From Acetobacteraceae bacterium (GTDB lineage Bacteria; Pseudomonadota; Alphaproteobacteria; Acetobacterales; Acetobacteraceae): a DNA stretch of 51,005 nucleotides. The stretch's first letter is position 1. Every line of letters begins with the position of its first letter. Positions 8,894 to 17,459 of this stretch are shown here, in pieces. Under the pieces are notes generated by a model. It did no database searches. It was not told the DNA's origin and saw only the letters and a list, made by a program, of their open reading frames with translations. Position numbers and translations under genes: made by a program. Location of the stretch: the NCBI GenBank assembly GCA_019750475.1, contig JAIEOO010000147.1, forward strand, positions 1 through 51,005. The letters run 5' to 3'.

Positions 8894-9868
8894 ATGACCA
8901 GCTTCCGCCGCGCCCTTCTCGGCGCCGCGCTGGCGGCCGGCTTCGCCGCGCCCGCCGCCGCGCAGACCCAGATCACGCTCCAGCACCCGCTGCCGCTGAA
9001 CAGCCACTACGGCGCCGGCTCGCAGGGCTTCAAGGAGGCCTTCGAGCGCGCGACCAACAACCGCTTCCGCGTCAACATCCAGCGCAACGACAACGAGCGC
9101 GAGGCGATCGAGAGCGTGCAGATCGGCACGATCGAGTGCTCCCTCACCTCGACGGGCCCGGTCGGCAACTTCGTGCCGGAGGTCCGGAACCTCGACGTGC
9201 CCTTCCTGTTCCGGGACTACGCCCATGCCCGCGGCGTGCTGGACAGCGAGATCGGCCAGCAGCTCCTCACGCGCTTCCAGCCGCGCGGCCTCGTCGGCGT
9301 CGCCTGGATGGAGAACGGGTTCCGCCACCTGACGAACTCCCGGCGCGAGGTGAACGCGCCCGGTGACGTGCGCGGCCTCAAGGTCCGCACGATGGAGAAC
9401 CAGGTGCACATGCGGGCCTTCACCGGCCTCGGCGCCCTGCCGACGCCCATGGCCTTCTCCGAGCTCGTGCCCGCGCTGCAGCAGGGCACGGTGGACGGCC
9501 AGGAGAACCCGATCCCCGTGATCGTGGCGAACAACCTGAACCAGGTGCAGCGGTTCCTGACGCTGACCGCCCATGTCTATTCGCCCGCCATTCTCATCTG
9601 CAATCCGGGCTTCGTGAACCGGCTGAACGCCGCCGACCGGGCGGCCTTCATGGAAGCGGCCCGCGTCGGCGCCCGCGCCAACCGCGACCGCGTCTCGGCC
9701 GACGAGGCCTCGGGCGTGGACGAGCTGCGCCGCCGCGGCATGACGGTGACGGCGAGCGTGGACAACGCCGCCTTCCAGCAGGCGCTGGCCCCGGCCGCCG
9801 GCACGATCGAGCAGGGTCTCGACTCGGCGCTGCTGCGCCGCATCCGCGACTGGCGTCCGGCGCAGTAA
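8894..9868 (+). CDS. dctP: TRAP transporter solute-binding protein (DctP family)
   Basis: Signal peptide, then QITLQHPLPLNSHYGAGSQGFKEAFERATNNRFRVNIQ… GLKVRTMENQVHMRAFTGLGALPTPMAFSELVPALQQGTVDGQENP. Confidence 0.93.
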   Translation: MTSFRRALLGAALAAGFAAPAAAQTQITLQHPLPLNSHYGAGSQGFKEAFERATNNRFRVNIQRNDNEREAIESVQIGTIECSLTSTGPVGNFVPEVRNLDVPFLFRDYAHARGVLDSEIGQQLLTRFQPRGLVGVAWMENGFRHLTNSRREVNAPGDVRGLKVRTMENQVHMRAFTGLGALPTPMAFSELVPALQQGTVDGQENPIPVIVANNLNQVQRFLTLTAHVYSPAILICNPGFVNRLNAADRAAFMEAARVGARANRDRVSADEASGVDELRRRGMTVTASVDNAAFQQALAPAAGTIEQGLDSALLRRIRDWRPAQ

Positions 9869-9890
9869 GGCGCTAGCGCGCTGTCCATGG

Positions 9891-9918
9891 AGGGCGCGGG
9901 CGGTTGGGCCCGCGCCCT
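9891..9918 (+). terminator. Intercistronic hairpin between dctP and dctQ (attenuator or 3'-end stabiliser)
   Basis: Perfect 11-bp stem AGGGCGCGGGC-GGTTGG-GCCCGCGCCCT followed by TTCC. Confidence 0.55.
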
Positions 9919-9943
9919 TTCCGCATCCGGGGGGCTCCTTGTC

Positions 9944-10543
9944 ATGAACGCGATGAACCTGCTGCCCTTGCAGGTCACGGGTGCCGCGACCGTCGTGACC
10001 GTCGCGGTCGCGCTGTGGGCCGGTGCCGCGGCGGGCGGCCCGGGCGTGGCGCTCCGGCGCGCCGTGCTGGCCGGCGACCGCTGGCTCACGGGCTTCTGCG
10101 CGGTGGCGGCCTGCATCGCCCTCGCGGTCGCGACGGCAGCCGGCTTCTGGCAGGTCGTCGCCCGCTTCGCGACCGAAACACCCTCCGTCTGGTCCGAGGC
10201 GCTGGTCCGCGTGGCGCTGATCTGGATGGCCTTCCTCGGCCTCGCCGTGGCGCTGCGCACCGGGGCGCTCGTCTCCATCGACGTGGCCCATCGCTACAGC
10301 CGGGGCGCCCTCCGGCGGGGAATCGAGGCGGCGGTGCTCGCCTGCTGCCTCTCCCTCATGGGGGTCCTCTTCTGGTTCGGCTGGATGATGGCCGAGCGCG
10401 TGCAGTTCCAGGAGATGGCCGGCCTCGAGGTCTCGATGAGCTGGGGCTACGCCGCCATCCCCATCGGCGCGGTCTTCGCCATCATCGGCGCGCTCGCCAA
10501 CTTCCTCGACCGCCAGAACGAAGAGCTGGAGTCCGCCGTATGA
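9944..10543 (+). CDS. dctQ: TRAP transporter small permease (DctQ)
   Basis: Four hydrophobic helices, SEALVRVALIWMAFLGLAVALRTGALVSIDV; position between dctP and dctM. Start chosen downstream of the hairpin (ORF-track start 9887). Confidence 0.88.
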   Translation: MNAMNLLPLQVTGAATVVTVAVALWAGAAAGGPGVALRRAVLAGDRWLTGFCAVAACIALAVATAAGFWQVVARFATETPSVWSEALVRVALIWMAFLGLAVALRTGALVSIDVAHRYSRGALRRGIEAAVLACCLSLMGVLFWFGWMMAERVQFQEMAGLEVSMSWGYAAIPIGAVFAIIGALANFLDRQNEELESAV

Positions 10544-10571
10544 GCCGCCCGCCCAACAGGAGCAGCCACCC

Positions 10572-11849
10572 ATGAGCGGCGCCATGCTGACCGTCATGCT
10601 GGTGCTGTTCGCCGCGGCGATACCCGTCGCCGTGGCCATCGGCATCGCCGCCGTCTGGGGCATCGCGGGCTACACCAGCTTCCCGCTGATCGTCGCGGCG
10701 CAGCAGCTCTTCGTCTCGCTCGACAAGTTCCCGCTCGCCGCCATTCCCTTCTTCATCCTGGCGGGCAACCTCATGGATGTGGGCGGCATCTCCCGCCGCC
10801 TGGTGGACTTCGCCAAGTCCATCGTGGGCGGCGTTCAGGGCGGGTTGCCGTGCACCTGCATCGTCACCTGCATGATCTTCGCCGCGATCAGCGGCTCGTC
10901 CGTGGCGACGACCTTCGCCATCGGCGCGATCATGATCCCGGCGCTGGTGAAGCACGGCTACCCCGTGCCCTTCGCGGCGGCGTTGCAGGCCACGGCGGCC
11001 GAGCTCGGCGTCATCATCCCGCCCTCGATCCCCATGATCCTCTACGGGGTCACGACCCAGACCTCGATCCCCGAGCTGTTCATGGCCGGCTTCGGGCCCG
11101 GGATCCTCATCGGCCTCACCCTGATGGCGACGGTCCTGATCTGGTGCCGGATCAAGGGCTGGGGGAAGAACGACGGCGACGGGCGGCTGCCCTTCCTCGT
11201 CGCCCTGCGCCAGGCGGGCTGGGCGCTGCTGATGCCGGTGGTCGTGCTGGGCGGCATCTATGGCGGCGTCACCACGCCGACGGAGGCCTCGGTCATCGCC
11301 GTGGTCTACGCGCTGGTCGTCGGCATGCTCGTCCACCGCGAGATCAAGCCGCGGGACCTCTACCCCATCTTCAAGAAGAGCGTCGTCTCCTCCGCGGTGA
11401 TCATGTTCATCATCGCCTGCGCGGGGCTCTTCTCCTGGCTGCTCAACCGCCAGGGCGTGCCCGACATGGCGGCCGAGTGGCTGGTCCGCACCTTCGACGG
11501 GCCCGGCTGGTACCTGCTCGGCGTGAACCTCTTCCTGTTCGTCGTCGGCATGTTCGTCGAGACCTCGGCCTCGATCATCGTTCTCGCCCCCATCCTGTCC
11601 GAGGCGGCGGAGCGCTTCGGCATCAACGGGGTGCATTTCGGCACGATCATGGTGGTGAACCTGGCGCTCGGGATGATCACGCCGCCCTTTGGCGTGAATC
11701 TCTTCGCCGCAGCCCAGGTCGCGGGCACCTCCATCGACCAGATGATGCGCTACCTGCCCGTCTTCATCGCGGTGATCTTTGCCTGCCTGATGGTCATCAC
11801 CTACGTGCCGGCCGTCGTCATGTTCCTGCCGGACCTCGTGTTCCGCTGA
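10572..11849 (+). CDS. dctM: TRAP transporter large permease (DctM)
   Basis: FFILAGNLMDVGGISRRLVDFAKSIVGGVQGGLPCTCIVTCMIFAAISGSSVATTFAIGAIMIPAL… GVTTPTEASVIAVVYAL. Confidence 0.95.
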   Translation: MSGAMLTVMLVLFAAAIPVAVAIGIAAVWGIAGYTSFPLIVAAQQLFVSLDKFPLAAIPFFILAGNLMDVGGISRRLVDFAKSIVGGVQGGLPCTCIVTCMIFAAISGSSVATTFAIGAIMIPALVKHGYPVPFAAALQATAAELGVIIPPSIPMILYGVTTQTSIPELFMAGFGPGILIGLTLMATVLIWCRIKGWGKNDGDGRLPFLVALRQAGWALLMPVVVLGGIYGGVTTPTEASVIAVVYALVVGMLVHREIKPRDLYPIFKKSVVSSAVIMFIIACAGLFSWLLNRQGVPDMAAEWLVRTFDGPGWYLLGVNLFLFVVGMFVETSASIIVLAPILSEAAERFGINGVHFGTIMVVNLALGMITPPFGVNLFAAAQVAGTSIDQMMRYLPVFIAVIFACLMVITYVPAVVMFLPDLVFR

Positions 11850-11881
11850 CGGGGCTTGCCGGCAGCGCGGGGCCTGGGCCA

Positions 11882-11912
11882 GCATCCTTCCCAAGAAAAC
11901 AGGGAAGGATGC
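11882..11912 (+). promoter_or_regulatory. Translation-initiation-region hairpin containing the Shine-Dalgarno sequence
   Basis: Perfect 11-bp stem GCATCCTTCCC-AAGAAAACA-GGGAAGGATGC; GGAAGGA (11903-11909) in the 3' arm is the apparent SD for ATG 11917. Confidence 0.55.
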
Positions 11913-11916
11913 GTCC

Positions 11917-13152
11917 ATGGTCGAGGTCACGCGCCGCGCCGCGCTCGGCGGCGCTGCCGCCGCCCTCACGGTTCCGGCGGCCCCGCGCGCCCAGCCCCGC
12001 GACCAGGTGGTCCGCATCGGGGTGCTCGCCGACTTTTCCGGCCCCTACCGCGACACCTCCGGTCCCACCTCCGTCGCCGCGGTGCAGCAGGCGATCGAGG
12101 ACAGCGGCATCCTCCAGCGCGGCATCCAGGTGGAGGTGATCCAGGGCGACCACCTCAACCGGCCGGACGCGGCGCTCGCCCTCGCGCGCCAATGGGTGGA
12201 CCAGCGCGGCGTGGACATGATCTGCGAGGTGAACAACAGCGCGATCGCGCTGGCCGTCGCCAACCTCGTGCGCGAGCGCGACAAGATCCAGCTCGCGACC
12301 GGCGCCGCCTCCTCCGCCCTCACGGGGGCCCAGTGCAGCACGCACACGATCCACTGGACCTATGACACCTGGATGTTCGCCAATGTCGTCGGCGGCGCGA
12401 CCGTGCGCTCGGGCGGCGACACCTGGTTCTTCCTGACGGCGGACTACGCCTTCGGCCACCAGCTCGAGCGCGACACCTCCCAGTTCGTGCAGCGGGCCGG
12501 CGGGCGCGTGCTGGGCGCGGCCCGCTTCCCCTTTCCCGGAACGACGGATTTCTCGTCGTTCCTGGTGCAGGCCCAGGCGAGCCGGGCCAAGGTGGTGGGC
12601 CTCGCCACCGCGGCGCAGGACACCGTGAACGCGATCAAGCAGGCGCGGGAGTTCGGCCTGACGCGGCGCGGCGCGCAGCTCGCCGGCATGATCATGTTCG
12701 TCACCGACATCAACGCCATCGGCCTCGCCGACGCGCAGGGCCTGCTGCTGAGCGAGGTCTTCTACCACGACCTCAACGACCGGACGCGCGGCCTGGCCCG
12801 GCGCATCCTGCGGCGGACGCCCACGAACATGCCCAACCAGGAGCATGCCGGCACCTATTCGGCGGCGGTCCACTACCTCAAGGCGGTGGCGGAGATCGGC
12901 GCCGCGCGCGCCAAGGCCTCGGGCATCGAGGTCATCAGCCTGATGAAGCGCATGCCCTGCGACGACGACGCCTTCGGCCCGGGCCGCATCCGCGAGGACA
13001 ACCGCAAGATCCACCCCGCCTACCTGTTCGAGGTGAAGTCGCCCGAGGAGAGCCGCGGCCCCTGGGATTTCTACAAGCTGCGTGCCACCGTCGGCGCCGA
13101 GGAAGCCTTCCGGCCCGTCGCCGAGGGCGGCTGCCCGCTCGTCCGCACCTGA
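11917..13152 (+). CDS. ABC transporter substrate-binding protein (LIV/branched-chain amino-acid type)
   Basis: Tat-like signal (TRRAALGGAAAALTVPAAPRAQ); VVRIGVLADFSGPYRDTSGPTSVAAVQQAIEDSGI; HTIHWTYDTWMFANVVGG. Confidence 0.9.
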   Translation: MVEVTRRAALGGAAAALTVPAAPRAQPRDQVVRIGVLADFSGPYRDTSGPTSVAAVQQAIEDSGILQRGIQVEVIQGDHLNRPDAALALARQWVDQRGVDMICEVNNSAIALAVANLVRERDKIQLATGAASSALTGAQCSTHTIHWTYDTWMFANVVGGATVRSGGDTWFFLTADYAFGHQLERDTSQFVQRAGGRVLGAARFPFPGTTDFSSFLVQAQASRAKVVGLATAAQDTVNAIKQAREFGLTRRGAQLAGMIMFVTDINAIGLADAQGLLLSEVFYHDLNDRTRGLARRILRRTPTNMPNQEHAGTYSAAVHYLKAVAEIGAARAKASGIEVISLMKRMPCDDDAFGPGRIREDNRKIHPAYLFEVKSPEESRGPWDFYKLRATVGAEEAFRPVAEGGCPLVRT

Positions 13153-13175
13153 ACCCCAACCGAGAGGAACGCGCC

Positions 13176-14450
13176 ATGTCCCACCTTTCCCGCCGTCAGG
13201 GCTTCCTGGTCGGCGCCGGCCTGCTCGCCACCCCCGCCCTCGCCCGCGCGCAGGAGGCCGAGAACCGCGCCGAGCTGATCCGCGGCTTCTCCCGCGCGCG
13301 GCTGAACCGCTTCGCCCCCGCCATGGCGCGCGAGATCGAGGCAAACCGCTTCCTCGGCGCCGTCGCCCTGATCGCGCGGGACGGGCACGTCGTGTTCCAC
13401 GAGGCCTTCGGCCATCAGGACATGGCGAAGCAGCGCCCGATGACGCGCGAGAGCATCTTCCTGATGGCGTCGATGACGAAGCCCATCACCTCGGTCGCGG
13501 CGATGATGCTGATCGAGGAGGGGAAGCTGCAGCTCCGCGACAACATCGCGCAGTACCTGACCGAGCTGCGCGACCTGCGGGTCCTCGGGCCGAACGGGGA
13601 GCTGCAGCCGCTCGCCCGGCCGGTCACCGTGCAGGACCTGCTCCGGCATTCCTCCGGCTTCGTCTACGCGGCGGCCGCCCCGGCGCCGATCCGCGAAGCC
13701 TATGAGCGGCACGACATCGAGGCCCGGCGCGGCCCCGTCTCCACCGAGGACATGCTGCGCAACCTCGGCACCATTCCCCTCGCCTTCCAGCCGGGAACGC
13801 AGTTCTTCTACTCCATCAGCACCGATGTCCTCGGCCTGCTGCTGGAGCGCGCGGCCGGCCAGCGCCTCGACCAGCTGATCGAGCAGCGCATCACCGCCCC
13901 GCTCGGGATGCGGGACACGGTCTGGTGGGTGGACGACGCCCGCGCCCCGCGCCTCGCGGAGGCGCCGGACGCCGATCCGTTGAAGGCCTCGATGTGGGAG
14001 AGCTACCGCATCCGCAACAACGAGGCCGGTCGCTCCTACCTCAAGGGTGGCGCCGGCATGGTCGGCACCTCCGCGGACTACCACCGCTTCGCCCAGATGC
14101 TCTGCAACGGCGGCGAGTTCGAGGGGCGGCGCTACCTCGCGGCCAACACCGTGCGGTTCATGATGTCGAACCACATCGTGGGCATGGGCGGCACGCCGGC
14201 CGCCTCCACGGGCCCGGGCTACGGCTTCGGCCTCGGCTTCGGGGTGCGGCTCGCCGACGGGATGGCGGTGGCACCCGGCTCGCCCGGCGACGCCATGTGG
14301 GCCGGCGCCTGGGGCACGAGCTTCACCATCGACCGCGCGGAGCGCCTCGTCGGCGTCTTCATGGCCCAGGGACCGACGCACCGCGTCCACACGCGGATGC
14401 TGTTCAAGAACCTGGTCTACGGCGCGATGGTGGGCGACGGCCGCGCTTGA
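13176..14450 (+). CDS. Serine hydrolase, class-C beta-lactamase family
   Basis: Tat-like signal SRRQGFLVGAGLL; SxxK motif in FLMASMTKPITSVAAMMLIEEGKL; VQDLLRHSSGFVY. Confidence 0.92.
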   Translation: MSHLSRRQGFLVGAGLLATPALARAQEAENRAELIRGFSRARLNRFAPAMAREIEANRFLGAVALIARDGHVVFHEAFGHQDMAKQRPMTRESIFLMASMTKPITSVAAMMLIEEGKLQLRDNIAQYLTELRDLRVLGPNGELQPLARPVTVQDLLRHSSGFVYAAAAPAPIREAYERHDIEARRGPVSTEDMLRNLGTIPLAFQPGTQFFYSISTDVLGLLLERAAGQRLDQLIEQRITAPLGMRDTVWWVDDARAPRLAEAPDADPLKASMWESYRIRNNEAGRSYLKGGAGMVGTSADYHRFAQMLCNGGEFEGRRYLAANTVRFMMSNHIVGMGGTPAASTGPGYGFGLGFGVRLADGMAVAPGSPGDAMWAGAWGTSFTIDRAERLVGVFMAQGPTHRVHTRMLFKNLVYGAMVGDGRA

Positions 14451-14514
14451 TGCGCGGCCATCCGGCCCCAGGTGAGACGGGCCCAGGACAGATGGGCAGA
14501 GGAAGGAGACGCTG

Positions 14515-14730
14515 ATGACCCTGCCCGTTCCCGGGCCGCTCTCGATGATGGCGGCCGGTCCGATGGCGATGCTGGTGGTGGCCCAGGCCGCCTTCACCGC
14601 CGGCGCGGTCGCCGGCACGGCCGGCGTCGTCGGGCTGTGCGCGCTGCGCCGGTACATGAAGCAGCGCGACCGCCATCACCGCGACGATCCCGGCACGAGT
14701 TCCAGCCTGGCGGACGACATGTCCACCTGA
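14515..14730 (+). CDS. Small hypothetical protein with one hydrophobic segment
   Basis: 71 aa, [63 protein letters not shown] upstream. Confidence 0.5.
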   Translation: MTLPVPGPLSMMAAGPMAMLVVAQAAFTAGAVAGTAGVVGLCALRRYMKQRDRHHRDDPGTSSSLADDMST

Positions 14731-14742
14731 CCGGGGCCAGGG

Positions 14743-14781
14743 ATGGCCCGGGCGCCCGTTTCGCGGTAGCGCCCGGGCCAT
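14743..14781 (+). promoter_or_regulatory. Hairpin overlapping the start codon of the PlsC-like gene
   Basis: Perfect 13-bp inverted repeat ATGGCCCGGGCGC/GCGCCCGGGCCAT; the 3' arm includes the first two bases of ATG 14780. Confidence 0.5.
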
Positions 14782-15487
14782 GGTCCTGGTCCGGTCCCTC
14801 GTCTTCAACCTGATCTTCTTCGCCGGCACGGCGCTGGCCTCGGCGCTCGTCCTGCCCTTCGCCCTCGGCTCGCGTCCGCGGGTCCTCGCGATGATGCGGG
14901 CGTGGGGCCGCTGCGTCCTGGTCCTGCTCCGCGCCATCTGCGGGATCGAGCTGCGGGTCCTGGGGCGGGACCATCTGCCGGCGTCGGGCGCGGCCCTGAT
15001 CGCGGCGAAGCACCAATCGGCCTTCGACACCATCGTCTGGTTCACGCTGCTGCCGGCGCCGGCCTATGTCATGAAGCAGGAGCTGTTCCGCATCCCGCTC
15101 TATGGCTGGCTGGCGCGCGCCGCCGGCCATATCGGCGTGGACCGCGAGGCCGGCGCGCGGGCCATGCGCGGCCTGCTGCGCGCCGGCCAGCAGGCGGCCG
15201 CGGAGGGGCGGCAGGTGGTGATCTTCCCCGAGGGCACGCGCACCGCCCCGGGCGAGCGTCGCGCCTATCAGCCGGGGGTCGCCGCCCTCGCCGCGGCCAT
15301 GAAGGCGCCGGTGATTCCGGTCGCAACGGATTCCGGGCGGTTCTGGGGGCGGCGCTCCTTCCTCAAGCGCCCCGGTGTCCTGACCGTCAGCGTCCTGCCG
15401 CCCTTGCCGCACGGGCTCGGGAAGGACGCCCTGCTCGGCGCCATCGAAGACGCGATCGAGGCCGAGCAGGCCAGGCTGGGCGCCTGA
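14780..15487 (+). CDS. plsC: 1-acyl-sn-glycerol-3-phosphate acyltransferase (PlsC-like)
   Basis: AKHQSAFDTIVW (HX4D variant) and VVIFPEGTRTAPGE. Confidence 0.9.
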   Translation: MVLVRSLVFNLIFFAGTALASALVLPFALGSRPRVLAMMRAWGRCVLVLLRAICGIELRVLGRDHLPASGAALIAAKHQSAFDTIVWFTLLPAPAYVMKQELFRIPLYGWLARAAGHIGVDREAGARAMRGLLRAGQQAAAEGRQVVIFPEGTRTAPGERRAYQPGVAALAAAMKAPVIPVATDSGRFWGRRSFLKRPGVLTVSVLPPLPHGLGKDALLGAIEDAIEAEQARLGA

Positions 15488-15490
15488 GGC

Positions 15491-16471
15491 TCAGCCCTCC
15501 AGCCGAACGTTCGCGGCGCGCGCCACTTCGCCCCACTGGGCGATCTCCTGGCGGATGAAGGCGGCGAATTGCTGCGGCGTCTGCGGGTCGGCGATGGCCC
15601 CCATGGCGACGAAGCGATCCGCCAGCGCCTGATCCCGCAGGATGGCACCGACGTCGTTCGAGATCCGGGCGATGATGTCGGCGGGCGTCCCGGCCGGCGC
15701 GACGAGGCCGGTCCAGCCATAGGCCCGGTAGTTGGGCGACAGCGTCTCGGCGATGGTGGGCGTGTCGGCCAGCGTCGGGAGCCGCGAGGGCAGCGCCACG
15801 GCGAGCGCCCGCGCCCGGCCGGCCTGGATCTGCGGCAGGGCGCTGGCGACGCTGTCCATCATCAGCGGCACGTTGCCGGCGATCAGGTCGGCGAGGCCGG
15901 GCCCGCTGCCGCGATAGTGGACGATGTTGAAGCGCAGCCCGGTCCGCAGCTGCAGCAGCTCGATCGCCATGTGCTGGCTCGTCGCCGGGCCCGCGCTCGC
16001 AATGTTCCAGTCGCCCAGCCGCTGCCGCACGAGGCGCTCCATGTCCTGGACCGTCCGCCCCGGGAAGGACGGGTGCGCGATCAGCAGCAGCGGCACCATG
16101 GCGATGTTGGTGATCGGCGCGAAGTCGCGCTCGGGGTCGTAGGGGCTGCGCGGCAGCACGACGGGGTTGACGCTCAACGTCCCGGAGGAGCCGGCCACCA
16201 GCGTGTATCCGTCGGGCGCCGAACGTGCCCCCGCGTCCATCGCGGGCACGCCGGCGCCGCCCGCGCGGTTCTCCACCACCACGCGCTGCGGCCAGCGCTG
16301 GGAGAGCTGGTCGGCGACGAGGCGCGTGAAGGTGTCGGCCGCCTGCCCGGGCGGGAAGGGCACGATGATCCGCACGGGCCGGTCGGGCCAGGTCCCCTGG
16401 GCCCCAGCGGCGCCCGGCAGGGCAGCGGCGAGCAGCGGTGCGGCCAGCAGCGCGCGGCGATGCGTGGTCAT
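15491..16471 (-). CDS. Tripartite tricarboxylate transporter substrate-binding protein (Bug/TctC family)
   Basis: WPDRPVRIIVPFPPGQAADTFTRLVADQLSQRWPQRVVVENRAGGAGVPAMDAGARSAPDGYTL. Confidence 0.93.
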   Translation of the reverse strand: MTTHRRALLAAPLLAAALPGAAGAQGTWPDRPVRIIVPFPPGQAADTFTRLVADQLSQRWPQRVVVENRAGGAGVPAMDAGARSAPDGYTLVAGSSGTLSVNPVVLPRSPYDPERDFAPITNIAMVPLLLIAHPSFPGRTVQDMERLVRQRLGDWNIASAGPATSQHMAIELLQLRTGLRFNIVHYRGSGPGLADLIAGNVPLMMDSVASALPQIQAGRARALAVALPSRLPTLADTPTIAETLSPNYRAYGWTGLVAPAGTPADIIARISNDVGAILRDQALADRFVAMGAIADPQTPQQFAAFIRQEIAQWGEVARAANVRLEG

Positions 16472-16537
16472 GGGCGTTCCTCCCTGGAATGTTGGCCGGA
16501 ACCGTAGAGCGGTTTCCGCGCCCGGGGAAACGCCCCC

Positions 16538-17392
16538 TCAGGCGAAGCCGTAGAGCCGGGCCGCGTTGTCCACGAGGATGGCGTGGCGCGATCCCTCGTC
16601 GGGCACCCAATCCTCCAGCCAGTCGAGCAGCCGCCCGTCGTCGAGCATCTCCGCCGGCGTCGCGAACTGGGTGTGCGGCCAGTCCGTGCCCCAGACGCAG
16701 CGCCCGGGCGCGGCCGCGACCAGCCGCCGGGCGAGCGGCGCCAGATCGGCATAGGGCGGGCGCGAGGCACGGTACCCGCAGAGCTTCACCCAGGCCCGCC
16801 CCGCCTCCAGCAGCCGCAGCGCCGGCTCCAGCGTGGCCGGATCGCGGGCATCGGCGCCCCCCATGTGGTCGAGCACCAGCGGCACGGGCAGCGCCATCAG
16901 CCGCGGCAGCATCTCCGCCAGCGCCGCGTGCCGGGCGAAGATCTGCACGTGCCAGCCGAAGGCCGCCGCGCGCCGCGCCAGCGCCTCCAGCTGCTCCACC
17001 GGCGTGCCGTTGCCGCTGACGGCGTTGAAGCGGAGCCCGACCGTGCCGCGTGCCCGGAGCCGCTTCAGCGCCGCGTCGTCGAAACCCTCGTCCACGACGC
17101 ACACCGCCCGCGCCTCGCCGAGCCGGGCGACGGCATCGAGGGTGACCTCGTTGTCGGTGCCGTAGACGCTGGCCTGGACGACCACCCGCCGCGTGAGGCC
17201 GAGCGTCCCGGCCATGTCCAGGTAGTGCGGGATGGTGGCGGGGGGCGGCGTGTAGGGCCGCGTCGGGCTCAGAGGGAAGCGCTCATACGGCCCGAAGATG
17301 TGGAAATGCGCGTCGCAGGCGCCCGGCGGCGCGCGCCGGCGCGGCGGGCTCGTCACGGCATGGGCGGCGGCGCAGGTGAAGGCGAGATCCAT
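16538..17392 (-). CDS. Metal-dependent hydrolase, amidohydrolase-2 family (2-pyrone-4,6-dicarboxylate hydrolase-like)
   Basis: [29 protein letters not shown]… VLDHMGGAD… [12 protein letters not shown]. Confidence 0.9.
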   Translation of the reverse strand: MDLAFTCAAAHAVTSPPRRRAPPGACDAHFHIFGPYERFPLSPTRPYTPPPATIPHYLDMAGTLGLTRRVVVQASVYGTDNEVTLDAVARLGEARAVCVVDEGFDDAALKRLRARGTVGLRFNAVSGNGTPVEQLEALARRAAAFGWHVQIFARHAALAEMLPRLMALPVPLVLDHMGGADARDPATLEPALRLLEAGRAWVKLCGYRASRPPYADLAPLARRLVAAAPGRCVWGTDWPHTQFATPAEMLDDGRLLDWLEDWVPDEGSRHAILVDNAARLYGFA

Positions 17393-17394
17393 GG

Positions 17395-17434
17395 CGGCAG
17401 ATTGCGGAGTGCCGCGGCCGCGCGCAATCTGCCG
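17395..17434. promoter_or_regulatory. 12-bp inverted repeat in the divergent amidohydrolase/SDR intergenic region
   Basis: CGGCAGATTGCG-N16-CGCAATCTGCCG, perfect arms. Confidence 0.5.
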
Positions 17435-17459
17435 GCCGTTTCATGGCGGGAGAGAACGC

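Noticed and set aside
6930-8897. 655-aa plus-strand ORF
   Set aside because: Antisense to paralog 3 and the D-aminoacylase, which have clear family motifs; R/G/H/D-rich composition is typical of shadow frames.
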